Positions 1-8,857 of a DNA stretch of 48,064 nt are shown piece after piece. Each line of letters begins with the position of its first letter. Positions within the stretch are counted from its first letter, which is position 1. The notes under the pieces are model-generated. The model had not been told where the DNA came from. It saw nothing but the letters and a program-made list of their open reading frames with translations, and did no database searches. This stretch comes from Chloroflexota bacterium. GTDB lineage: Bacteria; Chloroflexota; Anaerolineae; Aggregatilineales; Aggregatilineaceae. The stretch is from assembly GCA_012729765.1 (NCBI GenBank), contig JAAYCM010000012.1:1-48064 (forward strand), read 5' to 3'. The position numbers were made by a program, and so were the translations under genes.

Positions 1-2
1 CG

Positions 3-725
3 CCCGCTCCGAAGCCTGCCCCAACGGCCAATACGCCTACCCCCAAACCACCCACCGAAGCTCCGGCCCCGACGCCCAAGCCGCCCGCCGCTGAGACACC
101 CGCACCTGCGCCCAAACCCGCCGCCGCGCCGCCACCAAAAGCTGCGCCGGTTGCTGAGATTCCGCCCAAAACCGCGCCCGCCAAACCCGGAGTGAATCCG
201 AAGGCTTCCGGCAAATGGTCGGGCGTTGGGGGCGGGCTGCTCGGCGTATTCGCGCCCTTTATCATGGGCTGGGTGCACCAGAAGGCAGTCGAGAAGCGCG
301 TCGAAGAACAGGCCCAGAAAGAGGGCTATGTGTCGCCCGAAGCGCCCAGCGGCCAGGGGTTCCTGTACGATCTCGGCGCATGGCTGCTCGATCCGCTCGG
401 CAGTGCTGAGAAATCGGTCGGCATCGACAAGCGGTTCAATCTTGGAGTGTGGCGGGCGCGCATCCGCGAGAAAGCCAACAGCCTCAAGCCGGGCGAGACG
501 CTGACGATCACCTGGGACATCGGGAAGTGCAGCTTTGACTTCATGGGCAATCAAGAGGTGGAGCAGCGCCCTGTGACGTACACCAAGCAGGCCGATGGCT
601 CGTGGAAAGTGACCAAAGGTAATCCTTCAGGAACGCCCGATCTGAATCGCATTGTGTCGCCGGATGTGCCGGACGAGGTGATCCGCGCGATCATCGAGCG
701 CAACCCCTGCCAGCAGTGGGCTTAG
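3..725 (+). CDS. Pro/Ala/Lys-rich protein of unknown function, 5' end cut by window
   Basis: The reading frame is open from the first bases of the window, so this is the C-terminal part of a longer protein and the GTG at 192 is not a convincing start. The first ~63 visible residues are a low-complexity Pro/Ala/Lys/Thr linker. The following ~177 residues look globular: a short Gly-rich hydrophobic stretch (GGGLLGVFAPFIMGW, possibly a membrane segment or amphipathic helix), then a mixed region with a YDLGAWLLDPLG stretch, and a C-terminus ending in NPCQQWA. I recognise no family. The linker is typical of proteins joining an N-terminal domain to a C-terminal module, but the N-terminal domain lies outside the window. 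It converges on the lactonase gene that ends at 778. Confidence 0.7.
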   Translation, partial: PAPKPAPTANTPTPKPPTEAPAPTPKPPAAETPAPAPKPAAAPPPKAAPVAEIPPKTAPAKPGVNPKASGKWSGVGGGLLGVFAPFIMGWVHQKAVEKRVEEQAQKEGYVSPEAPSGQGFLYDLGAWLLDPLGSAEKSVGIDKRFNLGVWRARIREKANSLKPGETLTITWDIGKCSFDFMGNQEVEQRPVTYTKQADGSWKVTKGNPSGTPDLNRIVSPDVPDEVIRAIIERNPCQQWA

Positions 726-777
726 GGGCTGCGCTTCGACATTGAGACATAGCGCGCCCGCCTGCACTCAAACGGCG

Positions 778-1635
778 CTACCCGGCGAACTGCGGCTCCG
801 CGATGCCGCGCACCCCTGGACGAATGCGAAACACGTCCCCGGCCAACGGCTGTTCCTGGCGCTGCTGCGCGTTCAGCCCCTGCCAGGCCGAGGTGATATA
901 CAACTCGTCCAGGTTCTCCCCGCCAAAGGCCGGACAGGTCGGCTGCGCGACTGGCATCTTCACCTGCGCGGCCAGCTTCCCGGCTGGATCGTAGCGATCC
1001 ACGCGCCAGCCGCCCCAGACCGCCACCCAGACGAAGCCCTCACTGTCCACCGTCAGGCCATCGGGAATCTGCCCAGTGTAATCGGCAAACACGCGCCGGT
1101 TGGCCAGACTGCCGGAGTCCAGATCGAAGTCATACGCGAGGACGGCCCCCATCAGCGAGACACTGTAATACATCGTGCGGTTGTCGGGACTCCAGCCGAT
1201 GCCGTTCGACAGCAGGATGTCGGTCTGCATGACGTGCAGCGCGCGGTCGGGATCGTAGCGATAGAGCACGCTCCGATTGTCCTGGTCCAGCGTACCGGCC
1301 CAGAACCGCCCGCGACGGTCTACCGCCGCGTCGTTGAAGCGCGACTGCGGCTGGTCCGCTTCGGGATCGACCAGGAACTCAAGCTGCTGCGTGGCCGGGT
1401 CCCAGAAGTGCAGCCCACGCTTGAGCGCCAGGATAAAACCGCCCTTTTCGCGCAGCCCCAGCGCGCCGACCGGCTGCCCGACCGGGAAGGTTTCGACCTC
1501 ACCCTGGCCAGGCGTGACACGGTGAATCAGCCCGGCCACGATATCAACCCAGTAGAGCTTGCCTTGCGAGGGATGCCACAGCGGCCCCTCGCCCAACTCG
1601 CTGCCCATCGACAACAGGTGCTCGACTTCGTACAT
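778..1635 (-). CDS. SMP-30/gluconolactonase/LRE family protein
   Basis: This is a six-bladed beta-propeller lactonase of the SMP-30/regucalcin family, which hydrolyses sugar lactones such as gluconolactone using one bound divalent metal. Visible family hallmarks are the N-terminal LGEGPLWHPSQGKLYWVDI stretch (metal-binding Glu and the first blade), SRFNDAAVDRRGRFWAGT (metal-binding Asn), LLSNGIGWSPDNRTMYYS (second Asn) and IPDGLTVDSEGFVWVAVWGG (catalytic/metal Asp). All four metal-site motifs are intact, so the protein should be active. The start chosen is the ATG at 1635, preceded by a GGGAG Shine-Dalgarno sequence; the frame extends to 1722, but that extension is not family-like. Length is 285 residues, normal for the family. 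No partner gene indicates the physiological lactone. Confidence 0.9.
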   Translation of the reverse strand: MYEVEHLLSMGSELGEGPLWHPSQGKLYWVDIVAGLIHRVTPGQGEVETFPVGQPVGALGLREKGGFILALKRGLHFWDPATQQLEFLVDPEADQPQSRFNDAAVDRRGRFWAGTLDQDNRSVLYRYDPDRALHVMQTDILLSNGIGWSPDNRTMYYSVSLMGAVLAYDFDLDSGSLANRRVFADYTGQIPDGLTVDSEGFVWVAVWGGWRVDRYDPAGKLAAQVKMPVAQPTCPAFGGENLDELYITSAWQGLNAQQRQEQPLAGDVFRIRPGVRGIAEPQFAG

Positions 1636-1858
1636 CGGCGCTATCTCCCAGTCTGCGAACCATCTCCGGCAGGCGCAACCTGCTACGCCTAGATTGTCCC
1701 TACCCCTAACATGAATTGCCAACCGCGCCCGGCATGGCGTGCCGTGCGGCGGGTTTGCTAAGATCAGTCTGATTCCCGACGCTGTCCATGATATTTTTCA
1801 CGAAGCTGTGGACTGGCTGCCGCTTGCAGGGAATAACCGGGGAGTATGAGGGAGCGCC

Positions 1859-3211
1859 ATGTTTGCTCACAAGCGATTCACCCGAATGATGATCCTGGGA
1901 ACGGTGCTGCTTATGCTGCTGGCCGGTGTGATCCCCGCCGCGCACGCCCGGCCCGACCCGCAGGCCGCACCCGCCGCCGACTACGATTCGTCTGTACCGC
2001 TGGTGTGGTATGACCTGATCCTGGAGCTGGTCGAAACCACGCCCGGCTTTTCGCCCCCGGTCGCGGCGCGCGCCTTCGGCTATACCGGCGTGACACTGTA
2101 TGAGGCGGTCGTGCCGGGGATGCCGGGCTATCAAACGCTGGCCGGGCAGCTCAGCCGGTTCATGGGCGTGCCGCAGCCCGATCCCGCGCTCGAATACCAC
2201 TGGCCGGCGGTCGCCAGCGCCGCGCTGGAAGCCATCACGCGCGATCTGTTCGCGGGAACGTCGGACGAGAACCAGGCGAAGATCGAGACGCTGGCCCGGC
2301 GGCTCAACCAGCGCCTCGCGGGCGAGGTCGATACGGACGTGCTGGCACGCTCGCTCACGCAGGGGCAGGCGGTGGCCGGGGCGATCTATGCCTGGGCGCA
2401 GCAGGACGGCGCGTCCCAGGTCGCGCAGGCGGGCACCGCCGGATACTATCCCCCCCACGGAGCCGGGCGGTGGGAGCCGACGCTGGGCGCGGATGGCAGC
2501 CCGGTCGCGGCGCTGCTGCCCGACTGGGGCACAATCCGGCCATTCGTGCTCCCATCCGGCGCGGCGTGTGCGATCTCGGCCCCACCGGGCTATGCGGAAC
2601 ACCCTGAGTCGCCGTTCTACCGCGAGGCGCGTGAGGTCTATGACGCCGAGCAGAATCTCACTGCGGAGCAGCGCGCCATCGCGGCGTTCTGGGCAGACAA
2701 TCCCGGCAGCACGCCGACCCCATCGGGCCACTGGATCGCGCTGCTGACGCAGCTTCTGCGCGAGGATAATCTCACGCTGGATGTCGCCGCCGAAGCCTAC
2801 GCCAAACTGGGCGTGGCGGTCGCAGATGCCTTCATCGTCTGCTGGCACGCCAAATATCAGTACAACCTGGTGCGCCCGGTCACCTATATCAACGCCGTGA
2901 TCGATCCCGACTGGATGCCGCTGATCCCCACGCCACCCTTCCCGGAATATCCATCCGGCCACTCGGTGCAGTCCGCTGCCGCCGCTGTTGTGCTGACCGA
3001 CCTCTTCGGCGCGAACTACGCGTTCGTCGATCACACCCACGAACGCCGGGGCCTGGCTCCGCGTGCCTTCGACTCGTTCGCGCAGGCCGCGCGCGAGGCC
3101 GCGATCTCGCGCCTGTATGGGGGCATTCACTTCCGCGCCGCGATCGAGGTGGGCTTGCAGCAGGGCGAGTGCGTCGGGCAGCGGATCAACGGGCTGGCGT
3201 TCCGGCGCTAG
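1859..3211 (+). CDS. Secreted vanadium-dependent haloperoxidase-like (PAP2 superfamily) protein
   Basis: This 450-residue protein has an N-terminal signal peptide (hydrophobic residues ~10-28, cleavage likely after AHA) and a C-terminal acid phosphatase/vanadium haloperoxidase core. The three vanadate/phosphate-binding motifs are visible in order: K332-x6-R339-P340, P365-SGH-368, and S417-R418-x5-H424. The last His is the one that covalently binds vanadate in haloperoxidases. The spacing and the acidic, helix-rich N-terminal half match bacterial vanadium chloroperoxidase-like proteins better than small PAP2 phosphatases. The likely role is extracytoplasmic halide oxidation or phosphatase activity; sequence alone does not separate these. 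A GAGGGAG Shine-Dalgarno lies just before the ATG. It appears monocistronic. Confidence 0.85.
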   Translation: MFAHKRFTRMMILGTVLLMLLAGVIPAAHARPDPQAAPAADYDSSVPLVWYDLILELVETTPGFSPPVAARAFGYTGVTLYEAVVPGMPGYQTLAGQLSRFMGVPQPDPALEYHWPAVASAALEAITRDLFAGTSDENQAKIETLARRLNQRLAGEVDTDVLARSLTQGQAVAGAIYAWAQQDGASQVAQAGTAGYYPPHGAGRWEPTLGADGSPVAALLPDWGTIRPFVLPSGAACAISAPPGYAEHPESPFYREAREVYDAEQNLTAEQRAIAAFWADNPGSTPTPSGHWIALLTQLLREDNLTLDVAAEAYAKLGVAVADAFIVCWHAKYQYNLVRPVTYINAVIDPDWMPLIPTPPFPEYPSGHSVQSAAAAVVLTDLFGANYAFVDHTHERRGLAPRAFDSFAQAAREAAISRLYGGIHFRAAIEVGLQQGECVGQRINGLAFRR

Positions 3212-3251
3212 AGCGCCGGGCCAGACGTAAAGGCGCTGCGTGCTGCGCCAG

Positions 3252-3282
3252 GCGGGGCGTATGGCGATATGCCCTTACCCGC
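3252..3282. repeat. Imperfect intergenic palindrome (GGGGCGTAT type)
   Basis: Between the haloperoxidase and phosphodiesterase genes lies GGGCGTAT-GGCG-ATATGCCC, an inverted repeat with one mismatch, flanked by GCGG and CCCGC. A degenerate relative with the same core (GGGGCGTATGGC) occurs at 40448. It could fold as a hairpin and be a terminator or a REP-like repeat; there is no T-run. Confidence 0.4.
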
Positions 3283-3421
3283 ACGGTCGCTTATTGCTGG
3301 CGTGCGGCTTCAAATGTGTTGGACGGTGGCCCCTATTCGTGCTATTGATCGGAATAACAGCACCCTCGCACACAGTCTTTCTGTCCAAAAAAATTGAGTT
3401 TTGCGGAGGGAAGCACGAACC

Positions 3422-4720
3422 ATGCGAGTCCAATACGTATCCCGGTTTGTGATGAGTGTATTATTCGTTGTGGCGGCGGCTGCGGGCGCTTTCGCCTTCG
3501 ATCGTGCGGTCGAGGCGCAAGGGCCGGACGACGAAGGCCAGAACGTGCAGCTTGGCCCACGCCCCTTCTATCTCGTCGAGGATATGGACGAGGGCGAGCT
3601 TAAGACAGCCCTTCAGCAGTGCACTGAAGGCCCCTTCGAGCAGTCCGACTTCTCAATCGGCCATCGCGGCGCGGCGATGCAGTTCCCGGAACACACCCGC
3701 GAGTCGTATCTGGCGGCCTACCGTATGGGGGCCGGGATCATCGAGTGTGACGTGACCTTCACGGCGGACCGGCAGTTGGTCTGCCGTCACTCGCAGTGCG
3801 ATCTGCACACGACGACCAACATCCTGGCGATCCCGGAGCTGGCCGCCAAGTGCACGCAGCCGTTCACCCCGGCCACCATCGACCCGGAGACGGGCGAAGT
3901 GACCGAGCGGGCATCGGCCATGTGCTGCACCAGCGATATCACGCTGGACGAGTTCAGGATGCTGACCGGCAAGATGGACGCGTCCAACCCGGCGGCAACC
4001 ACCGTCGAGGAGTATATGGGCGGCACGGCCAACTGGCGCACCGACCTGTATGCAGCCAACGGCGGCGGCACGCTCCTGACGCACGCCGAGAGCATCGCGC
4101 TGTTTCAGGAATTGGGCGTGAAGATGACGCCGGAGCTGAAGGAGCCGAGCGTCGAAATGCCGTTCGACGGCGATTACACCCAGGAAGCCTACGCGCAGCA
4201 GATGATCGACGAGTATAAGGCGGCGGGCGTGTCCCCAGAGGATGTATTCCCGCAGTCCTTCGTGCTCGACGACGTGCTCTACTGGATCGCCAACGAGCCG
4301 GAGTTCGGCCAGCAGGCAGTGTATCTCGACCCACGCTCGATCGGTGAGCAATTCGATTCCAACGATCCGGCCACCTTCTCGCCCACCATGCAGGAGTTGG
4401 CCGATCAGGGCGTGCAGATCGCCGCCCCGCCGATACAGTTCCTGGTGACGCTGGACGAGAGCGAGCAGATCGTGCCCTCGGCCTACGCGACCGAAGCCAG
4501 GGCCGCCGGTCTGGAGATCATCACCTGGACGCTGGAGCGCTCCGGGCCTCTGACCGATGGCGGCGGCTCCTACTATCAGACGGTGCGCGACGTGATCAAC
4601 AACAGCGGCGATATGTACACCGTGCTCGACGTGCTGGCCCAGGATGTTGGCATCCTCGGCATCTTCTCCGACTGGCCGGCGACGGTGACGTATTACGCCA
4701 ACTGCATGGGCATCGAGTAG
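3422..4720 (+). CDS. Secreted glycerophosphodiester phosphodiesterase
   Basis: The product hydrolyses glycerophosphodiesters to glycerol-3-phosphate and an alcohol, outside the cytoplasm. Residues 1-33 form a signal peptide (hydrophobic core ~9-26). The GDPD TIM-barrel active site is readable: H81-R82-G, E90 downstream, E108-C-D110 (metal ligands), and H123 (second catalytic His, in [10 protein letters not shown]). The 432-residue length and the inserted segment around [15 protein letters not shown] match the large GlpQ-like subgroup rather than the ~250-residue cytosolic UgpQ type. I chose the ATG at 3422, preceded by GGAGGG with good spacing, over an in-frame TTG at 3401. The gene stands alone and is closed by an intrinsic terminator at 4781-4808. 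Confidence 0.9.
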   Translation: MRVQYVSRFVMSVLFVVAAAAGAFAFDRAVEAQGPDDEGQNVQLGPRPFYLVEDMDEGELKTALQQCTEGPFEQSDFSIGHRGAAMQFPEHTRESYLAAYRMGAGIIECDVTFTADRQLVCRHSQCDLHTTTNILAIPELAAKCTQPFTPATIDPETGEVTERASAMCCTSDITLDEFRMLTGKMDASNPAATTVEEYMGGTANWRTDLYAANGGGTLLTHAESIALFQELGVKMTPELKEPSVEMPFDGDYTQEAYAQQMIDEYKAAGVSPEDVFPQSFVLDDVLYWIANEPEFGQQAVYLDPRSIGEQFDSNDPATFSPTMQELADQGVQIAAPPIQFLVTLDESEQIVPSAYATEARAAGLEIITWTLERSGPLTDGGGSYYQTVRDVINNSGDMYTVLDVLAQDVGILGIFSDWPATVTYYANCMGIE

Positions 4721-4780
4721 CCCGATCCAACACGGGGCGTCGTTTCCAAATATGCCCCGACTCCCGGTGCTGTGATCAAG

Positions 4781-4808
4781 ACCGCTGTCTGCGCGACAGC
4801 GGTTTTTT
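4781..4808 (+). terminator. Rho-independent terminator after the glycerophosphodiesterase gene
   Basis: A perfect 9-bp stem ACCGCTGTC / GACAGCGGT encloses a 5-nt loop and is followed at once by a run of six T. It lies about 60 bp past the stop codon at 4720 and also separates this gene from the convergent MgtC-family gene ending at 4830. Confidence 0.9.
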
Positions 4809-4829
4809 AATGGCGGCGGATCGGATCCG

Positions 4830-6107
4830 TTACAGTACCAGCGTCAGCCCACCGCTGATCAGCCCGGCCAGGATGATCAGTCCAAATGCCGGAAGGACTT
4901 TGCGGCGCAGCCCCTTATCGCCCAGTGAATAGGCCAGCATCGCCTTCGAGCCGGTGTTGACCACCGTCGCCAGAATGATGGCGACTGCCGCGACGCGCTC
5001 CGGCACGTTGCCCACCTTCGCCAGCTCGCTCGCACTGAGCGTGATCGCATTCACATCTACCAGGCCGCTGATCAGGCTCGCCCCATACACGCCGCCGGTC
5101 CCGAAGAGGTCCTGTGCAAGCTGAACTGCGATGATCACGATGCCCAGCAGCAGCCCAAACGAAACCGCCGTGGTGAGCCTGAGCGGATTCGCCAGCTCCA
5201 ATGACTCCTGGGGCTCGCGTTCCTGCGAAGCGCGCCGCCGCCACAGGTACCCGGCTGTGATCAGCCCGGTGAGCAGCATCACGATCGCCGGTCCGGCCAC
5301 GTAGGACAGCAGCGGCGGGTGCACGATCAGCACGCCGGCCATCACGCGCGGGAACATCACGCTGGAGGCCAGCACAATCGAATAGGCGAATTCCGGCACC
5401 AGCGCGGGCGTCTCCCTGCTGCGTCCGGCAAAGGATGCCGTCGTAGCCGTGCTGCTGACCAGTCCGCCGAGCAGCCCCGCCAGCCCGATACCCTTATCCG
5501 CGCCGAAAACCTTCATCAGCACGTAGCCGAAGAAGCTGATCCCGGAGACGAACACCACCAGCAGCCAAATCTGGAAGGGGTTGATCAGATCGTAGGGGCC
5601 AACAAACTCGTTTGGCAGCAGCGGCAGAATCACCGCTGACACCAGGGCGAATTCCAGCGCGCCGCGCAGGTCTTCGGGCCGCATGTGGCGGATGGCGCTG
5701 TGCAGACTCGGCTTGAGCGAGAGCAGCAGCGCCGTGACCACGCCCAGCGCCCCGGCGACTTCGGCGTGCTCCCACACCACCAACGCGCCCAGCAGCGGCG
5801 TCAGCAGGGCCGCGACTTCGGTCGTGATGCCGGTGCCGCGCGCGTGGTAGACTTCACCGATGTGACTGAACAGGATCAGCAGACCAAGCAGCACATACAT
5901 CGCGATAAACACGATCACGCCCTGATCCTGGGTGATAAAGGCTGCTACCGCGCCGAGCAACCCCATCAGCGCGAAGGTCCGAATCCCCGCGAAGTTAGGC
6001 GATTCGCCGTGCTGCTGGAAGAACTCGCGCTCCAGCCCGATAAACGCGCCGATGACCAGGGCCACGCCAAACCGCCACCAAGGCTCGTAGTTCAAAAAGG
6101 TTTCCAT
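4830..6107 (-). CDS. MgtC/SapB family membrane protein with DUF4010 domain
   Basis: This is a polytopic inner-membrane protein of 425 residues. The N-terminal ~130 residues are an MgtC/SapB domain with the characteristic VIGAFIGLERE (19-28) and GIRTFALMGLLGA (41-53) motifs. The remaining ~290 residues form the DUF4010 domain, with several hydrophobic helices and conserved stretches LLGGLVSSTATTASFAG and GLVDVNAITLS. This architecture is common in environmental bacteria. MgtC proteins are linked to magnesium-limited growth and to inhibition of the F-type ATPase in pathogens, but the role of the MgtC-DUF4010 form is not established. No regulator or partner is adjacent. Confidence 0.9.
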   Translation of the reverse strand: METFLNYEPWWRFGVALVIGAFIGLEREFFQQHGESPNFAGIRTFALMGLLGAVAAFITQDQGVIVFIAMYVLLGLLILFSHIGEVYHARGTGITTEVAALLTPLLGALVVWEHAEVAGALGVVTALLLSLKPSLHSAIRHMRPEDLRGALEFALVSAVILPLLPNEFVGPYDLINPFQIWLLVVFVSGISFFGYVLMKVFGADKGIGLAGLLGGLVSSTATTASFAGRSRETPALVPEFAYSIVLASSVMFPRVMAGVLIVHPPLLSYVAGPAIVMLLTGLITAGYLWRRRASQEREPQESLELANPLRLTTAVSFGLLLGIVIIAVQLAQDLFGTGGVYGASLISGLVDVNAITLSASELAKVGNVPERVAAVAIILATVVNTGSKAMLAYSLGDKGLRRKVLPAFGLIILAGLISGGLTLVL

Positions 6108-6196
6108 ACCAGACCAGCTCTCCTGAGTCAGTCAATGCCGCGCGGGTATTCCTAATGGCGTGATACACGCCCGCGAAGATTATAAGCACGCGGGGA

Positions 6197-6856
6197 TTAC
6201 ACCACGTCAAACAGGACCAGCACGTCATCCACCGTGATCGCGTGCAGGCCGTCGCAGCGCAGATCGGCGTGGCCCACGCGCGGAGCTGGGCCGATGCCCA
6301 CGCTGTGCATTCCGGCGGCGCGCGCCGCATCGATCCCGGCTTCCGCATCCTCGAAGACCACGCACCGGCTGACCGGCACATCGAGCCGCCCGGCCACCCA
6401 CACGAACAGGTCCGGGGCGGGCTTGGTATTGTGGACGGCATGCCCGTCGCCGAGTGCGTCCAGCAGCGAACCCACCCCCAGGCTCTCGATCACGACTCCG
6501 GCGTTGCGGCTGGCCGAGCCAACGCCGAGCCGGATGCCGCGATCGTGCGCGGTGCGTAAAAAGCTGGCCACGCCGGGCAGCAGATCGTGGGGCGTAATGC
6601 CGGGTAGATAGCTGCGATAGTAGTCATTTTTGCGCGCCATCCACAGTTCCGCCGTCGCCTCGTCGATGGGGCGGCCCTTGAGCAGCCGGTTGAGGCTCTC
6701 GCGGCGCGAGACCCCACGCAGCGCCTCGTTATCTTCGCGGGTGAACGGCAGCCCTTCCTCGTCCGCCAGGCGCTTCCACGCGCGGAAATGGAACTCAGCC
6801 GTATCTACCAGGACTCCGTCGAGATCGAAAATGAAGGCAAGGGGTGATTGGTGCAT
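6197..6856 (-). CDS. pgmB: Beta-phosphoglucomutase family HAD hydrolase
   Basis: This cytosolic HAD-superfamily enzyme with a small alpha-helical cap is 219 residues long, typical for beta-phosphoglucomutase (beta-glucose-1-phosphate to glucose-6-phosphate). Motif I is D11-L-D13-G-V-L-V-D. The cap substrate segment reads RGVSRRESLNRLLKG, close to the R-G-x-S-R-x-x-S-L signature of true beta-PGMs. Motif II is VGSASRNAG, motif III includes K in NTKPAPDLF, and motif IV is VVFEDAEAGIDAA. An AGGA Shine-Dalgarno lies 8 nt before the ATG. No maltose/trehalose phosphorylase is adjacent, so the source of beta-Glc-1-P is not visible. A general sugar-phosphate phosphatase is the alternative reading. Confidence 0.85.
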   Translation of the reverse strand: MHQSPLAFIFDLDGVLVDTAEFHFRAWKRLADEEGLPFTREDNEALRGVSRRESLNRLLKGRPIDEATAELWMARKNDYYRSYLPGITPHDLLPGVASFLRTAHDRGIRLGVGSASRNAGVVIESLGVGSLLDALGDGHAVHNTKPAPDLFVWVAGRLDVPVSRCVVFEDAEAGIDAARAAGMHSVGIGPAPRVGHADLRCDGLHAITVDDVLVLFDVV

Positions 6857-7291
6857 TGTGCACTTCCTGTCTATTTGTATGCAGATCTTCTACAGCTTGT
6901 ACATATCTGAAATCGTAGTTCAGGCAGTTTACTACTTTCTATAAGGGTGCCGCTTCCGATGGGGTCAATTCATTTCTTTGTTTGTATAACCGCAAAGTCT
7001 ATTACGGTACCTACGGAAATTATGCATTCTACAGCCCTGACACTCACGTCTTATTTGCAAAGATAGTAAGAGCCGGGTAGATTTAGAGTAGTGGTGGTGT
7101 ATAGGGGGGAACAGAATTTGGTCCCCGTTTCATACGAATACGGGCTGCCCTGCCGAGCAGATGGCCGCCGGTATTTGCTGCTACCTTATGTCTGATTATC
7201 CGTTTCCAGGTCCATTTCTACCATTGGTCCTGAACAGCACACAAGGCAGCCGGCCTAGCAGCCGTCAGTTCACTCAATAAAGCGGATAAAA
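6857..7291. other. AT-rich intergenic stretch upstream of the diterpenoid operon
   Basis: About 435 bp without a credible gene, clearly more AT-rich than its surroundings, lie between the divergent HAD gene and the terpene cyclase. It must hold the promoters of both. I see an imperfect inverted repeat GGGGAACA-GAATT-TGGTCCCC at 7106-7126 (one mismatch), which could be an operator. No unambiguous -35/-10 pair, tRNA or riboswitch was recognised. Confidence 0.5.
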
Positions 7292-8800
7292 ATGCTCAGA
7301 GCCAGACCGAATACCCTCCAATACGAAACACTGGAACACGAAATCAACTGCCTGATCGGGCGGTTGGGAGCGGGCATCGTCCGGGGGGTGGCCTATGACA
7401 CGGCCTGGATTGCCAGGCTCGCCCCCCGTTATCCCGGACGGCGATTCGACTATGCCCTCGAATGGCTGCGGCGCAACCAGAACGAAGACGGTACCTGGGG
7501 TGGCGCGCTGGAGCAATATCACGATCGCTTCGTCTCGACCCTGGCAGCGATCGTCGCCCTGCGCGAGGTCGGGACCGATCACCGGGACGAGCGGCGCGCC
7601 CGGCGGGGAGAGCAGGCCCTCTGGAAGATCGTAGGCCGCCTGGGCCGCGACGACAGCGACACCATCGGGTTTCCGATCATTGCCGCCGCGCTGGGGCACG
7701 AGGCGCAGGAGTTGGGCCTGGACGTACCGCTGCCGCCGCTGCGCTTTGGGGGAGCCTACCGGAAAAAGGTGCAGGCCCTGCTCGACAGCGAATATCGAGA
7801 CTGGACACACAACACGGTCACCTTCTCGCTCGAAGCCCTGCGCCACGCCGTGAAAAACTCCGATCGCGTGCTGGAAGAAAACGGCTCGGTGACGTCCTCA
7901 CCCTCGGCCACCGCCGCCTATCTGATGACCTGCAACGGCTCTGCCCCCGAAGCAGCGCTACGCTATTTGCAGAGCATCCAGCAGGAAGACGGCTCGATCC
8001 CGGCGGTCGCGCCGATCGACCTGTTCGAGATCGCGTGGTCGATCAACTACCTGCGCATGGTTGGCGCGATCCAGCCGGATACGCCGGGCGTGCCGCCCCT
8101 GCTCGACTATCTGTGGGGGGCGTGGTCGCCGGAGTACGGCGCAGGCTATTCGACCTTTCATGGCGTAACCGATTCGGATGGCACATCGTCGTGCTTTACC
8201 GTGCTGCGCTGGGGTGGCTACCCGGTCAGCGCGGACGTGTTCGAGTACTTCGAAGGCGACGACTATTTTTACTGCTTCCACGGCGAGACGAATCCCTCGC
8301 TGAGCGCCAACGTGCGCCTGCTGGCCGCACTGCGCACCTGCCCGGAGCACCCCAGGCATCCCGCCTGGATGGGCAAGGTCGTCAACGCGCTGCACCGCTT
8401 CGACGAGAACGGGTCCTACTGGTGGGACAAATGGCATGTTTCGCCCTATTACGTGAGCGGAATCGCCCTGGACGCCTTGCAGGGCGTGGACGACGATCTG
8501 GTTTACTCGCGGCTGAAGTGGATTCTACGCACGCAGAATGATGACGGCGGCTGGGGCTACCTGGGCCTTTCGACGCCGGAAGAAACCGCCTACTGCCTGG
8601 AACCGCTGGTGCGCTGGAGCACGGTCACCGATCTGGTCGACCGTGCCGTGCTGGATGCTGCCGCCGACTACCTGTGGAAGCACGCCGACGACGAGCGCGC
8701 GATCCCACTCTGGATCGGCAAAAGCCTCTACTATCCCCCCAGCCCTGTTCAAGCCGCTATCCTGGGAGCGCTGTTTCGCTATACTACCGTTATGGGTTAA
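7292..8800 (+). CDS. Class II diterpene cyclase, Rv3377c (halimadienyl/tuberculosinyl diphosphate synthase)-like
   Basis: The product is predicted to cyclise geranylgeranyl diphosphate by protonation, leaving the diphosphate in place, to a bicyclic diterpenyl diphosphate. Visible hallmarks are YDTAW (35-39), the QW-type repeats NEDGTWG (64-70) and QNDDGGWG (415-422), ENGSVTSSPSATAAY, and WWDKWHVSPYY (377-387). The general-acid motif is D294-S-D296-G-T-S in place of the usual DxDD. Mycobacterium tuberculosis Rv3377c also departs from DxDD here (DxDTT) while keeping the middle Asp, and the 502-residue length matches Rv3377c (about 500). There is no class I DDxxD domain, so a second enzyme must remove the diphosphate; the Rv3378c-like gene at 11141 is the candidate. 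This is the first gene of a six-gene cluster. The Shine-Dalgarno is weak. A squalene-hopene-type cyclase is unlikely because those are ~630 residues with more QW repeats. Confidence 0.88.
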   Translation: MLRARPNTLQYETLEHEINCLIGRLGAGIVRGVAYDTAWIARLAPRYPGRRFDYALEWLRRNQNEDGTWGGALEQYHDRFVSTLAAIVALREVGTDHRDERRARRGEQALWKIVGRLGRDDSDTIGFPIIAAALGHEAQELGLDVPLPPLRFGGAYRKKVQALLDSEYRDWTHNTVTFSLEALRHAVKNSDRVLEENGSVTSSPSATAAYLMTCNGSAPEAALRYLQSIQQEDGSIPAVAPIDLFEIAWSINYLRMVGAIQPDTPGVPPLLDYLWGAWSPEYGAGYSTFHGVTDSDGTSSCFTVLRWGGYPVSADVFEYFEGDDYFYCFHGETNPSLSANVRLLAALRTCPEHPRHPAWMGKVVNALHRFDENGSYWWDKWHVSPYYVSGIALDALQGVDDDLVYSRLKWILRTQNDDGGWGYLGLSTPEETAYCLEPLVRWSTVTDLVDRAVLDAAADYLWKHADDERAIPLWIGKSLYYPPSPVQAAILGALFRYTTVMG

Positions 8801-8857
8801 TTAGCAGCCGGTGTGCGGCGTGGGTTGAATGGTATGGAGGCCAAGTCGGGGAGAACG

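Noticed and set aside
1706..3130. Long minus-strand frame of 474 codons opposite the haloperoxidase gene
   Set aside because: Arg/Gly-rich shadow of a real gene on the other strand with clear family motifs and signal peptide; no family-like features in the shadow.
7106..7126. Hairpin GGGGAACA/TGGTCCCC as a riboswitch or terminator
   Set aside because: One mismatch, only 8-bp arms, no T-run and no riboswitch core recognised; kept only as a note in the intergenic entry.
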